Shown in pieces: positions 53,695 to 61,566 of a stretch of 64,000 nt of DNA; position 1 is the stretch's first letter; the number at the start of each line of letters is the position of its first letter. A program made the translations under genes and the position numbers. The stretch covers positions 12,945-76,944 of the forward strand of contig CAKRLC010000002.1 in assembly GCA_934358955.1 (NCBI GenBank). Direction: 5' to 3'. The notes under the pieces were generated by a model. That model was not told the origin of the DNA, made no database searches, and worked only from the letters and a program-made list of their open reading frames with translations. This stretch comes from an uncultured Roseburia sp. (GTDB lineage: Bacteria > Bacillota > Clostridia > Lachnospirales > Lachnospiraceae).

Positions 53695-54213
53695 ATGGAA
53701 AAACAAATTAATATGAAAAAAAAGGGAATAATTGGAGCAGTGGCAACGATTTTACTTGTTTTGGCCGATCAGTTTACGAAGCTGCTTGCATTAGAAAACC
53801 TGAAGGATCATGATGCATTCGTAATATGGAAAGGCGTTTTTGAACTGAGATATCTGGAGAACAGAGGTGCTGCCTTTGGAATCATGCAGGGGAAAAAAGC
53901 GTTTTTTGTTATTTTTACTGTGATCGTATTAGCAGCGCTTGCATACGTTTATATTAAGAGAATTCCACAGGAACCAAAATTCCGTTATATGGACATCATC
54001 TGTATCCTGTTTTTTTCTGGGGCAATCGGCAATTTCATTGATCGTGTTATAAGAAATTATGTTGTTGATTTTTTCTATTTCAGACTGATCAATTTTCCGA
54101 TTTTTAATGTAGCAGATATTTATGTGACAGTTGCAGCATTTGCAATGATTTTGCTTGGCATTTTTTATTACAAAGAAGAGGATTATAACAAGATTTTTCC
54201 TGGGAAAAAGTAA
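53695..54213 (+). CDS. lspA: Lipoprotein signal peptidase
   Basis: Aspartic membrane peptidase that removes signal peptides from prolipoproteins such as the DacA encoded here. 172 residues with four TM helices. The two catalytic aspartates lie in FSGAIGNFIDRVIRN and FNVADIYVTVA; YLENRGAAFGI is the third family block. ATG 53695 follows AGAGGA by 6 nt; an in-frame ATG at 53662 would overlap aroB by 8 nt and lacks a site. Confidence 0.95.
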   Translation: MEKQINMKKKGIIGAVATILLVLADQFTKLLALENLKDHDAFVIWKGVFELRYLENRGAAFGIMQGKKAFFVIFTVIVLAALAYVYIKRIPQEPKFRYMDIICILFFSGAIGNFIDRVIRNYVVDFFYFRLINFPIFNVADIYVTVAAFAMILLGIFYYKEEDYNKIFPGKK

Positions 54214-54221
54214 GCAAGTAG

Positions 54222-54292
54222 TAACTTCTTTTGTGCAATCTGCCAGCATAAACGTATATGCAGGCTTTTTGACACCCGAATCTTATAAAAAA
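54222..54292 (-). repeat. Dispersed intergenic repeat, copy C (minus orientation)
   Basis: Read on the minus strand this 71-bp stretch matches copies A and B: ATTCGGGTGTCAAAAAG, then CCTGCATA, CGTTTATGCTGGCAG and ATTGCACAAAAGAAG. It lacks the inner TTGTGCAA / CATTCCGATAAG half. It lies between lspA and rluD. Confidence 0.7.
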
Positions 54293-54311
54293 ATATATAC
54301 AGGTATGAATT

Positions 54312-55223
54312 ATGCAAAAAGAAACATTTGAAGTAGAATTTAATTCTGAGGGCGAGAGACTGGATAAGTATGTAAGTATACTTTTTCCGGATCAATCGCG
54401 CTCTTTTTTTCAGAAGCTGATCAAAGAGGGTCATGTTTTTGTAAATGATAAAATAGAAAAAGCAAATTACCGGTTAAAAGCAGATGACTTTGTTACGGTA
54501 GAAATTCCTGACGCAGTGGAAACACAGATTCTGCCGGAAAATATTCCATTGGATATTTTATATGAGGATGATGATCTGCTGGTCGTAAATAAACCGAAGG
54601 GAATGGTCGTACATCCGTCAGCAGGACATTATACGGGCACGCTTGTCAATGCGATCATGTATCACTGTAAAGATAGCTTATCGGGAATTAATGGAGAAAT
54701 ACGACCGGGAATCGTACACAGGATCGATATGGATACAACAGGTTCTTTGATCGTATGTAAAAATGATGAGAGCCATATTCTCATCGCAGAGCAGATCAAA
54801 GAGCACAGTGTAAACAGGAGATACCGGGGCATTGTTTATGGTGTTGTGAAAGAAGATGAGGGCACGATCCATGCACCGATCGGCCGTCATCCGACAGAGC
54901 GTAAAAAGATGGCAATCAATGAAAAGAATGGAAAAGATGCGATCACACATTATAAGGTATTAGAGCGTTTTGAACGGTACACTTATATGGAATTTAAGCT
55001 TGAAACCGGACGTACCCACCAGATAAGGGTTCATATGGCAAGCATTGGACATCCGTTGCTTGGAGATACCTTATATTCCAGCGGAAAAAGTCCTTATAAA
55101 CTGCAAGGGCAGACGCTGCATGCAATGACCATTGGTTTTGTTCATCCAAAAACCGGTGAATATATGGAAATAAATGCTCCATTGCCAGAATATTTTGAGA
55201 AAATATTGCGAGATTTACGATAA
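54312..55223 (+). CDS. rluD: RluD-family 23S rRNA pseudouridine synthase
   Basis: A 303-residue pseudouridine synthase. An N-terminal S4 domain (about 12-70; SRSFFQKLIKEGHVFVND) precedes the catalytic RsuA/RluD domain with the active-site aspartate in HRIDMDTTGSLIVCK (about 136-150) and ETGRTHQIRVHMASIGHPL. RluD makes the pseudouridines of helix 69, the same helix modified by RlmH. Ribosome site AGGT is weak; ATG 54312 fits the conserved start. Confidence 0.93.
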   Translation: MQKETFEVEFNSEGERLDKYVSILFPDQSRSFFQKLIKEGHVFVNDKIEKANYRLKADDFVTVEIPDAVETQILPENIPLDILYEDDDLLVVNKPKGMVVHPSAGHYTGTLVNAIMYHCKDSLSGINGEIRPGIVHRIDMDTTGSLIVCKNDESHILIAEQIKEHSVNRRYRGIVYGVVKEDEGTIHAPIGRHPTERKKMAINEKNGKDAITHYKVLERFERYTYMEFKLETGRTHQIRVHMASIGHPLLGDTLYSSGKSPYKLQGQTLHAMTIGFVHPKTGEYMEINAPLPEYFEKILRDLR

Positions 55224-55236
55224 TTTCAAAAAATTC

Positions 55237-55265
55237 TTTTCATTTTTATCAAAATAAGGTATAAT
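55237..55265 (+). promoter_or_regulatory. Predicted promoter of the cytidylate-kinase-like gene
   Basis: TTTTCA (55237-55242), 17-bp spacer, perfect TATAAT (55260-55265). The leader would be about 70 nt before ATG 55342. Confidence 0.55.
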
Positions 55266-55341
55266 AGGAGTGATCAATAGATATTTATACATAATGATCT
55301 ATTGCAAGGCTAAAAATATTAAGGTAAAGGTGGGATTCGTT

Positions 55342-55974
55342 ATGGGTAATAAAATATATACGATTGGTAGAGAATTTGGCAGCGGCGGAAAAGAAGTTGG
55401 CAGAAAACTGGCAGAAAGACTTGGTGTAAAGCTGTACGATAAGGAATTATTACAGCAGGCAGCAAAGGACAGTGGTTTTTGTGAAGAAATCTTTGAAAAT
55501 CATGATGAAAAACCAACAAACAGCTTTTTGTATTCCCTTGTTATGGATACATATTCTGTAAGTGGTTATTCAGCAACACCGTTTCTTGATATGCCTTTGA
55601 ACCACAAGGTTTTTTTAGCACAGTTTGAGACTATTAAAAAACTCGCAGAGACAGAATCCTGTGTTATCGTAGGACGTTGCGCAGATTATGCATTATCAGA
55701 TAATCCTGATTGTATTAATGTATTTATCCATGCAGATTTAGATAATCGTATTAAAAATGTCAGCAAGAACCTGAATATTACAGAAAATAAAGCCCGTGAC
55801 ATTATTAATAAGACCGATAAACAACGTGCAAGCTATTATAATTACTACACCAGTAAGAAATGGGGAGACGCACGGAGCTATAATCTGTCACTTGATGCAG
55901 GAAAGCTTGGAACCGATAATTGTGTAGAGATGATCTTAAAGTTCCGCGAACTGTATGATGCTATGAAGAAATAA
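55342..55974 (+). CDS. Cytidylate kinase-like family protein
   Basis: About 210 residues. The start IYTIGREFGSGGKEVGRKLA is a P-loop variant (GREFGSGG) found in the cytidylate-kinase-like group common in Lachnospiraceae and other Clostridia. An LVGRCADY-like block (CVIVGRCADYAL) and the lid arginines follow. Whether it phosphorylates CMP is not established, since true Cmk keeps a different insertion. ATG 55342 follows GGTGGGA by 7 nt; the ATG/GTG-rich upstream extension from 55270 covers the promoter and is unlikely to be coding. Confidence 0.82.
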   Translation: MGNKIYTIGREFGSGGKEVGRKLAERLGVKLYDKELLQQAAKDSGFCEEIFENHDEKPTNSFLYSLVMDTYSVSGYSATPFLDMPLNHKVFLAQFETIKKLAETESCVIVGRCADYALSDNPDCINVFIHADLDNRIKNVSKNLNITENKARDIINKTDKQRASYYNYYTSKKWGDARSYNLSLDAGKLGTDNCVEMILKFRELYDAMKK

Positions 55975-56021
55975 TGACGCAAGATTATTTCAGGATAAGT
56001 TGTGTAAGATAATAACTTAAT

Positions 56022-56082
56022 AAAAAAAGAACTTTTGCAATGGATTGGTTGATGTTAGTCCTAATGCAAAAGTTCTTTTTTT
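56022..56082 (+). terminator. Intrinsic terminator after the kinase-like gene
   Basis: Long stem: AAAAAAAGAACTTTTGCA (56022-56039) pairs with TGCAAAAGTTCTTTTTTT (56065-56082), with a partly paired inner loop. The A/T flanks make it usable in both directions. Confidence 0.88.
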
Positions 56083-56110
56083 GTTTAAATTTTGCCAAAG
56101 CAGAAAAAAC

Positions 56111-56139
56111 TTGCAAACGCAAATGAAGCAAGCTATAAT
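56111..56139 (+). promoter_or_regulatory. Promoter-like sequence without a downstream gene
   Basis: TTGCAA (56111-56116), exactly 17 bp, perfect TATAAT (56134-56139), in the 310-bp gap 55975-56284 between two convergent genes. No plus-strand reading frame follows. Confidence 0.5.
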
Positions 56140-56145
56140 CTGATT

Positions 56146-56196
56146 ATGGCGTTAGGCAAACTATTCGCTAAACTTGTGTTTTGCGAATAGTTTTAA
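56146..56196 (+). ncRNA. Candidate very short RNA (speculative)
   Basis: Downstream of the promoter-like boxes is an 11-bp perfect stem AAACTATTCGC (56158-56168) / GCGAATAGTTT (56183-56193) with a 14-nt loop and only four T at its end. If both signals work, a transcript of about 50 nt would result. The rest of the gap (56197-56284) is AT-rich with nothing recognisable. Confidence 0.25.
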
Positions 56197-56284
56197 AAGC
56201 ACAAATACTGCCATTTCAATATACATTCTTTTATTTTTTTATCATTCCATCCATGAATAAAGAATAAAAGGCGCATGTAGACAT

Positions 56285-56734
56285 TTAGCATATTTCTGCT
56301 GAATCAAGAAGAATTGTAAATGGACCATCATTTAACAATGATATTTTCATATCGGCTCCGAAGATTCCCTGCTGGACATTGGAAACGCTTTGTTTGCACT
56401 GGCTGATAATATATTCATAGAGTTCGTTTGCAAGCGTTGGATTGCCGGCATTGGTAAATGACGGGCGGTTTCCTTTCCTGCAGTCTGCATATAATGTAAA
56501 TTGTGAAATCAGTAATAATGATCCATTGGTATCATGCAAAGAAAGATTCGTTTTTCCGTTTTCATCTTCAAAAATGCGTAAACCAAGTAATTTTTTGATC
56601 ATTTTATCTGCAATTTGTTCCGTATCATCATTTGAAATTCCAATAAATACAAGAAAACCATTTTCAATACTTCCAGTTACATTTCCATCAACTGTACAGG
56701 ATGCGTTTGTTACACGCTGAACTATAAATCTCAT
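56285..56734 (-). CDS. dtd: D-aminoacyl-tRNA deacylase
   Basis: Removes D-amino acids (and glycine from tRNA-Ala) mischarged on tRNA. 149 residues, normal length. Motifs: MRFIVQRVTNASCTVDG start, SQFTLYADCRKGNRPSF (about 77-93) and the C-terminal NDGPFTILLDS, corresponding to the Gly-cisPro substrate loop region. AAAGGAG lies 8 nt before the ATG at 56734; an upstream in-frame ATG at 56767 would cover this site. It is divergent from the TtcA-like gene. Confidence 0.95.
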   Translation of the reverse strand: MRFIVQRVTNASCTVDGNVTGSIENGFLVFIGISNDDTEQIADKMIKKLLGLRIFEDENGKTNLSLHDTNGSLLLISQFTLYADCRKGNRPSFTNAGNPTLANELYEYIISQCKQSVSNVQQGIFGADMKISLLNDGPFTILLDSAEIC

Positions 56735-56833
56735 AAAGACATCTCCTTTTTTTGTTGTCTTTTCCATTATAATTGATATATAATAAAAAATACAGGTTAA
56801 TTTATATCAATTTTGGAAAGGAATGTTGATTGA

Positions 56834-57586
56834 ATGCAGTTACAAAGACTTCTGAGTTATACAAGAAAAGCTGTTGATGATTATCATATGATTGAGGATG
56901 GAGATAAAATTGCCATAGGTGTTTCCGGGGGAAAGGACTCTCTCACTCTTCTATATGCATTGGTTAAGCTTCAGCATTTTTATCCCAAAAAGTTTTCTGT
57001 TATAGCAATTTCTGTTGATCTTGGCTATGAGGATTTTGACCTGACACCGGTGAAGGAACTTTGCAGCCAATTGCAGGTAGAGTATCATATTGTAAAAACA
57101 CAGATCAGGGAGATTATTTTCAGTGATTCAAATAAGGGCTCACCCTGCTCTCTTTGTGCAAAGATGCGAAAGGGAGCTCTTAATGAGGCTGTAAAGGAGC
57201 TCGGATGCAACAAAGTGGCTTATGCTCATCATATGGATGATGTCATAGAAACAATGTTTCTTTCTTTGATTTATGAGGGCAGATTTTATACATTTTCGCC
57301 GGTTACATTCCTGGATAAAGCTGAATTAACAGTGATTCGTCCTATGATTTATGTTTCTGAAGCTGAAGTGAAAGGATTCAAGAATAAATATCAGCTTCCT
57401 ATAGTGAAGAATCCATGTCCTGTAGATGGGTTTTCTAAACGCCAATATGTAAAAGACCTTATCCGCCAGATCCAATTAGATAATCCTGGAGCAAAGAAAC
57501 GTATGTTTACTGCGATTGTTGAAGGAAACATTTCAGGATGGACATTAAAAGATTTAGAAAAGTTTACAGAGGAGCCTAACAGATAA
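56834..57586 (+). CDS. TtcA-like tRNA thiolation ATPase
   Basis: A 250-residue PP-loop ATPase. Pyrophosphate loop GVSGGKDSLTLL is near 29-40, the cysteine pair SPCSLCAKMRKGAL near 115-128, and a third Cys in KNPCPVDGFSKRQYV, the pattern of [4Fe-4S]-dependent TtcA/TtuA enzymes that put sulfur on tRNA (2-thiocytidine 32 or 2-thiouridine 54). Substrate position is not certain. Its stop shares a base with the next ATG (TAATG), so it is coupled to the recombinase gene. Confidence 0.88.
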   Translation: MQLQRLLSYTRKAVDDYHMIEDGDKIAIGVSGGKDSLTLLYALVKLQHFYPKKFSVIAISVDLGYEDFDLTPVKELCSQLQVEYHIVKTQIREIIFSDSNKGSPCSLCAKMRKGALNEAVKELGCNKVAYAHHMDDVIETMFLSLIYEGRFYTFSPVTFLDKAELTVIRPMIYVSEAEVKGFKNKYQLPIVKNPCPVDGFSKRQYVKDLIRQIQLDNPGAKKRMFTAIVEGNISGWTLKDLEKFTEEPNR

Positions 57587-58635
57587 TGAAGGAAAAAGCT
57601 TATTATGAAAAAGTAAATATAAAAAATGAAACATTGCTCCGAAATTTGCTGGAAAACATGCCGCCCTATTGCAAGCAGTTTTTTATGGGAATAGAGCCCA
57701 CTACTTCTTCCAGGACGAGGATCGCATATGCTTACGATCTGAATTGCTTTTTTGATTATTTGTGTGAGACAAATCCGGTTTGTAAAAAGAATGCACCAAA
57801 AAGTATCCAGTTGGAAGTGCTTCAGCAGATCACGCCGTTTGATATAGAAGAATATCTCTCTTACTTAAAATACTATGTAAAAGATGGAATTGAACATACG
57901 AATGATGAACGTGGGTTAAAACGGAAACTGGCTTCTCTACGGACGTTCTATCATTATCTGTATAAGAATGAATTTATTGATAATGATCCGACGGTTAAAG
58001 TTGATATGCCTAAAATACATGATAAAACAATTATAAGATTAGATGTCGATGAGGTTGCAAGACTTTTGGATGAAGTGGAATCTGGTGACAGCCTTACAGA
58101 ACGTCAGAAAAAATACCATGAAAAAACAAAAACGAGGGATCTTGCAATGATGACCTTGCTGCTTGGCACAGGAATCCGAGTTTCCGAATGTGTAGGCCTT
58201 GATATGGATGATGTCGATTTTAAGAACAATGGTATTAAAGTACATCGAAAAGGCGGCGCTGAAGTAGTTATCTATTTTGGAGATGAAGTTCGTACTGTAC
58301 TGCTGGAATATATGCAGGAAAGGCAAAAGATCACTGCAAATGATGGAAGTATAAATGCACTCTTCCTCTCTATGCAGAATAAGCGTATGAATGTACGTTC
58401 CATTGAAAACATGGTGAAAAAGTATTCAAAGCTGGTTACCAGTTTAAAGAACATTACACCACATAAGCTCAGAAGTACCTATGGTACGTCGCTATATCGC
58501 GAAACAGGCGATATATATCTTGTAGCTGATGTATTAGGACATAAGGATGTTAATACTACCAGAAGACATTATGCTGCGATCGAGGAAGATAGACGTAGAA
58601 GTGCTGCCCGTCAGGTCAAACTACGAGAACCATAA
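57586..58635 (+). CDS. Tyrosine recombinase, XerC/XerD-like
   Basis: A 349-residue site-specific recombinase. An N-terminal SAM-like core-binding domain (about 15-140) is followed by the catalytic domain with Arg in LLGTGIRVSECVGL (about 193-206), Lys in VHRKGGAEV, HKLR near 293, GHKDVNTTRRHY with His near 319 and the nucleophile Tyr near 329. All six catalytic positions look intact. Length and lack of phage neighbours fit a chromosomal Xer-type enzyme, though a separate dif site was not found in the window. Translation is coupled to the TtcA-like gene. Confidence 0.9.
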   Translation: MKEKAYYEKVNIKNETLLRNLLENMPPYCKQFFMGIEPTTSSRTRIAYAYDLNCFFDYLCETNPVCKKNAPKSIQLEVLQQITPFDIEEYLSYLKYYVKDGIEHTNDERGLKRKLASLRTFYHYLYKNEFIDNDPTVKVDMPKIHDKTIIRLDVDEVARLLDEVESGDSLTERQKKYHEKTKTRDLAMMTLLLGTGIRVSECVGLDMDDVDFKNNGIKVHRKGGAEVVIYFGDEVRTVLLEYMQERQKITANDGSINALFLSMQNKRMNVRSIENMVKKYSKLVTSLKNITPHKLRSTYGTSLYRETGDIYLVADVLGHKDVNTTRRHYAAIEEDRRRSAARQVKLREP

Positions 58636-58706
58636 AATTAATTTTAAGAACAGAGTATTATTTTAATGTAATACCATAAAGATTTGAAAAAAGAAAAACA
58701 CTTTTT

Positions 58707-58735
58707 AAAAGAGAGCCATGACAAGGCTCTCTTTT
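58707..58735 (+). terminator. Intrinsic terminator after the recombinase gene
   Basis: Perfect 11-bp stem AAAAGAGAGCC / GGCTCTCTTTT with a 7-nt loop; usable in both directions. The rest of 58636-58822 shows nothing else. Confidence 0.92.
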
Positions 58736-58822
58736 GTTATGCCAAGAAGTTATGTGATTGACCGAAGTGTGAAAAGTCTGTATTGCCACCTTGCTGGATG
58801 CTATACAATGATTTTTAAATAT

Positions 58823-59068
58823 TTAAAAATGTATCAGGCAATATAGCGTGCTTCCAAAAAAGCCAAGACCGATACAACTGTATCCCACAATTAAAAATGT
58901 TCCCTGAATCCACTGTGTGCTGTATCCTGTAAAGATTCCTGCTATAAAGCATAAGAAAAGCGGTAAAAGGAACCAGAACAAAACACTTCCTGCAATAAAG
59001 AGATATGGAATATTTTTTTTGAAAGGCTGGTCTGCGATACGTTCTGTATTCATTAAATTAAGTTTCAT
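58823..59068 (-). CDS. Small hypothetical membrane protein
   Basis: An 81-residue frame with two hydrophobic helices (about 21-46 and 55-79) and a polar start MKLNLMNTERIADQPFKKN. I recognise no family. The ribosome site before the ATG is poor (AAAGTAG at long spacing), which lowers confidence, but the composition is typical of real small membrane proteins and no better frame exists here. It is separated from the YneA-like gene by 181 bp with no recognisable gene; GTCACAG (59202-59208) can pair with CTGTGAC (59267-59273) ahead of a minus-strand T-run, possibly a terminator. Confidence 0.5.
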   Translation of the reverse strand: MKLNLMNTERIADQPFKKNIPYLFIAGSVLFWFLLPLFLCFIAGIFTGYSTQWIQGTFLIVGYSCIGLGFFGSTLYCLIHF

Positions 59069-59249
59069 AACAATTCATCTACTTTCTTTTTTTCTTTTAT
59101 TATCAGTTTTTGCAGATGACTCTGCTATCACTGTTTCATAAATTTTTTGTAAAAAGAAAGTAAAACGGATTGTTATGCTAAAGTGTTGCATAAAAAAGTA
59201 AGTCACAGTTAATGTTGCAGCTAAATGGATAGAAATAATAATGCAGAGA

Positions 59250-59606
59250 TCATTCGGATGCCAGCACTGTGACATAATATGGAACAGTAAGGTATTGCCC
59301 GGAATGGATACTGTCACCGCTGATATGGTTAATATTGCAGACTTCACGGATATAGTCATTCTTATCAGCATATTCATCTGTCATATACTTGTCAGCAATG
59401 GTCCAGAGTGTGTCGCCAGTGTTGATCTGGATACTTGTATAATACTTCTGTGAGACCTCATAAGGTGCAGCTTCTGTGCGGATGGAACCAAACATACAGC
59501 AGCCGAGTATGATTGCAACTGTAATGAATATTAAAGAACTTAAAACAATCCTCTCATCTCTGACAACGTCTCTTCTGTTTCTTCTCGTCTCATGTATTCT
59601 TCTCAT
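59250..59606 (-). CDS. LysM-domain cell division suppressor, YneA-like
   Basis: A 118-residue protein: an Arg-rich cytoplasmic start, one TM helix (about 26-46; SSLIFITVAIILGCCMF), then a LysM domain (about 60-112; INTGDTLWTIADKYM, GQYLTVPY). YneA in Bacillus is an SOS-induced membrane protein that delays division; the gene lies divergent from lexA there as here. GGGGAGG is 8 nt before ATG 59606; the frame open to 59783 covers the promoter and LexA boxes and is not the start. Control: TTGACA-17-TATATT with a LexA-like box in the spacer. Confidence 0.88.
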   Translation of the reverse strand: MRRIHETRRNRRDVVRDERIVLSSLIFITVAIILGCCMFGSIRTEAAPYEVSQKYYTSIQINTGDTLWTIADKYMTDEYADKNDYIREVCNINHISGDSIHSGQYLTVPYYVTVLASE

Positions 59607-59641
59607 CTCATGTACCTCCCCAATGTATGAAATAACAATAT

Positions 59642-59655
59642 CGAACATGTGTTTG
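59642..59655. promoter_or_regulatory. LexA-like box 1
   Basis: CGAAC-ATGT-GTTTG, one mismatch to the Gram-positive SOS box CGAAC-N4-GTTCG. It lies downstream of the yneA-like start of transcription. Confidence 0.8.
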
Positions 59656-59663
59656 TAATTAAT

Positions 59664-59692
59664 AATATACACATAGAACATGTGTTTGTCAA
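59664..59692 (-). promoter_or_regulatory. Promoter of the YneA-like gene
   Basis: Minus-strand TTGACA (59692-59687), 17-bp spacer, TATATT (59669-59664). LexA-like box 2 covers most of the spacer and touches the -35. Confidence 0.78.
59675..59688. promoter_or_regulatory. LexA-like box 2
   Basis: AGAAC-ATGT-GTTTG, sharing its core ACATGTGTTTG with box 1. It sits in the spacer of the YneA-like promoter, where binding would block polymerase. Confidence 0.78.
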
Positions 59693-59711
59693 TAGGGTCG
59701 AACAAATTTTC

Positions 59712-59725
59712 CGAATACATGTTTG
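59712..59725. promoter_or_regulatory. LexA-like box 3
   Basis: CGAAT-ACAT-GTTTG, overlapping the -35 of the lexA promoter. A degenerate half-box (CGAAC at 59699-59703) lies next to it. Confidence 0.7.
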
Positions 59726-59751
59726 CATTTAGGACGCTGATATGATAGTAT
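59723..59751 (+). promoter_or_regulatory. Promoter of lexA
   Basis: TTGCAT (59723-59728), 17-bp spacer, TAGTAT (59746-59751). The -35 overlaps box 3, fitting autorepression. Confidence 0.62.
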
Positions 59752-59822
59752 ATAAAGTATAAGAAATCTGTAGTTGTGCGCATGCCGGACGGCTATGGCG
59801 AATGAGAATTATGGAGGTAACT

Positions 59823-60440
59823 ATGGCATACGGAAAGATCAGTACAAAACAGAAAGAGATTTTAGAATATATTAAGAGTGAGATTTTAAGCAAGGGATAC
59901 CCTCCTGCTGTCCGTGAGATCTGCGAGGCAGTTAAGTTAAAATCAACATCTTCCGTGCACGCTCATCTTGAGACGCTTGAGAAGAATGGCTATATCCGGA
60001 GAGATCCAACGAAGCCAAGAGCAATAGAGATTCTGGATGATGATTTTAATCTGACCAGACGTGAGGTTGTGAATGTGCCGATGGTAGGCCGTGTAGCAGC
60101 CGGAGAACCGATTCTTGCAACTGAGAATATTGAGAACTACTTCCCTATTCCAGCAGAGTTTATGCCGAACAAAGAGACCTTTATGTTGAAGGTAAAAGGT
60201 GAAAGTATGATCAATGCAGGTATTTTTGATGGGGATAACATCCTTGTCAAACAACAGCCGGATGCCGAGAATGGTGATATTGTCGTGGCATTGGTCGATG
60301 ACTCGGCAACGGTAAAGACATTTTATAAAGAGAATGGACACTATCGTCTCCAGCCGGAGAATGACACGATGGATCCGATCATTGTTGACGAATGCTCTAT
60401 TCTTGGTAAAGTGTTCGGTGTATTCCGTATTTTTAAATAA
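59823..60440 (+). CDS. lexA: SOS repressor LexA
   Basis: A 205-residue repressor that cleaves itself when RecA filaments form. The N-terminal winged helix (about 1-65; [32 protein letters not shown]) reads SOS boxes. The cleavage bond Ala-Gly is in GRVAAGEP near 91-92, the nucleophile Ser in [14 protein letters not shown] near 127 and the general-base Lys in ATVKTFYKE near 164. ATG 59823 follows GGAGGT by about 6 nt; the ATG at 59802 in frame has no site. It is divergent from the YneA-like gene. Confidence 0.97.
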   Translation: MAYGKISTKQKEILEYIKSEILSKGYPPAVREICEAVKLKSTSSVHAHLETLEKNGYIRRDPTKPRAIEILDDDFNLTRREVVNVPMVGRVAAGEPILATENIENYFPIPAEFMPNKETFMLKVKGESMINAGIFDGDNILVKQQPDAENGDIVVALVDDSATVKTFYKENGHYRLQPENDTMDPIIVDECSILGKVFGVFRIFK

Positions 60441-60479
60441 TCCCAATTTTATCTGAAATGAATTTGAAATCGATGATAA

Positions 60480-60521
60480 AAATCCCCCTTAGGCAGAAAA
60501 AAATCTGCTTAAGGAGGATTT
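60480..60521. terminator. Bidirectional terminator between lexA and rsfS
   Basis: An 18-bp near-perfect stem (60480-60497 with 60504-60521; one mismatch, one G-U) around an A6 loop, with T-rich flanks on both exits. The remainder of 60441-60586 carries a second imperfect hairpin near 60534-60576. Confidence 0.85.
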
Positions 60522-60586
60522 ATTTCTGGTTTTAAGCCTGACAGCGCTTTTTCGCGTTGGCCTATTAAAATAGAAACCCAGAACTC

Positions 60587-60934
60587 TTATAAGCTTGCTG
60601 TATCAATAATTTTTCCATCACGCCATGTGCGTTCCAGGTCATAGAAAAGACGGTCTTCCTTGGAGAAGATATGGATAATGATATCGCCATAATCCATCAG
60701 GATCCAGGTGGAATTCTGATTTCCTTCTACCTGCTGAACCTTTACCCCTGCCTTATACAGAGCTTCATCAGCAGCATCACGCATGGCCTGGAGCTGGTTC
60801 TGATTTGTTCCGTTCGCAATGATAAAATAATCTGCGATCGGAGAAATCTCGCTGATATCAATAACGGTTACATCTTCTGCCTTGCGGTCTTCTAATGCAT
60901 TTACTGCAACTTTTGCTAATTCTCTTGCGGTCAT
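60587..60934 (-). CDS. rsfS: Ribosomal silencing factor RsfS
   Basis: A 115-residue protein that binds L14 (uL14) on the 50S subunit and blocks joining with 30S under starvation. The segments DVTVIDISEISPIADYFIIA, NQLQAMRDAADEAL and ILMDYGDIIIHIFSKEDRLF are diagnostic. AAGGAGA precedes the ATG at 60934. It follows yqeK by 32 nt in the order obgE-yhbY-nadD-yqeK-rsfS, conserved in Firmicutes. Confidence 0.96.
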   Translation of the reverse strand: MTARELAKVAVNALEDRKAEDVTVIDISEISPIADYFIIANGTNQNQLQAMRDAADEALYKAGVKVQQVEGNQNSTWILMDYGDIIIHIFSKEDRLFYDLERTWRDGKIIDTASL

Positions 60935-60966
60935 ACAAGTTCTCCTTCTGTTTTTAATAAAATAAA

Positions 60967-61539
60967 TTAATCTTTTTTATAGTCTTTGTAAAATTCGTAG
61001 GTCATCTGTGTTGCCGGATCAATGCTGCCGCCACGCTGTTTTAAATAAATGAGTGTATCGTGCAGTATTTCGGCCATACAGGCATTTAAATCATGAAAGG
61101 CAAGTTCCCTTACATGTGTCAGATTTTCGGCCTTATCGCGGTTTGGTTCGATATAATCAGCAATATAAATAATCTTGTCAAGTACATTCATGTCCGGTTC
61201 TCCGGTGGTGTGCACCTTGATCGCATGTAAAATTTGCGGATCTGTTATTCCATACTCCGTCTGTGCAAGAAGCGCACCTAATTTTGCGTGTAAAAGAAAT
61301 GGATTTTCTCTTTCAATAGCAGTGATAACAATGTCGTTTTCCTCACAAAGCCGGATCTTTTCATTATTTGGAATGCATTTGGCACAGTCATGAAGTAAGC
61401 CTGCGATCATGGCTGTATGCATATCGTAGTTGTGTGCCATTGCAAGACATCCAGCTGTATACATTACGCCTTTTGTATGCTCATAACGTGCCTTATCCTG
61501 TGCTTTTTTCAGTTTTTTTCGTATTTCTGTCAGTTCCAT
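60967..61539 (-). CDS. yqeK: HD-domain Ap4A hydrolase YqeK
   Basis: A 190-residue HD-domain phosphohydrolase; YqeK proteins split diadenosine tetraphosphate symmetrically to ADP. Metal ligands: His in YEHTKGVMYTA (about 19-29), HD in GLLHDCAK (about 47-54), then HAKLGA and a late Asp in YIADYIEPNRD. The start ATG 61539 follows GGAAAGGGAC by a few bases; an upstream ATG at 61560 overlaps this site. It lies 27 nt after nadD. Confidence 0.93.
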   Translation of the reverse strand: MELTEIRKKLKKAQDKARYEHTKGVMYTAGCLAMAHNYDMHTAMIAGLLHDCAKCIPNNEKIRLCEENDIVITAIERENPFLLHAKLGALLAQTEYGITDPQILHAIKVHTTGEPDMNVLDKIIYIADYIEPNRDKAENLTHVRELAFHDLNACMAEILHDTLIYLKQRGGSIDPATQMTYEFYKDYKKD

Positions 61540-61566
61540 AATGTCCCTTTCCAAAAGCATTTTCTG

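Noticed and set aside
55270-55341. N-terminal extension of the cytidylate-kinase-like protein
   Set aside because: The extension starts 5 nt past the TATAAT box and has no family similarity; ATG 55342 has a proper ribosome site.
57586-58635. Integrase of a prophage or genomic island
   Set aside because: No phage, conjugation or cargo genes and no tRNA or att repeats flank it; it is coupled to a tRNA-thiolation gene, so a chromosomal Xer-type role is more likely.
58917-59141. 74-residue plus-strand frame opposite the small membrane protein
   Set aside because: Composition (rich in Lys, Ile, Asn without pattern) and lack of a ribosome site suggest an antisense shadow of the two-helix minus-strand frame.
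59075-59377. 100-residue minus-strand open frame
   Set aside because: It overlaps the end of the LysM gene in another frame, has no ribosome site and no recognisable domain; it looks like chance in AT-rich DNA.
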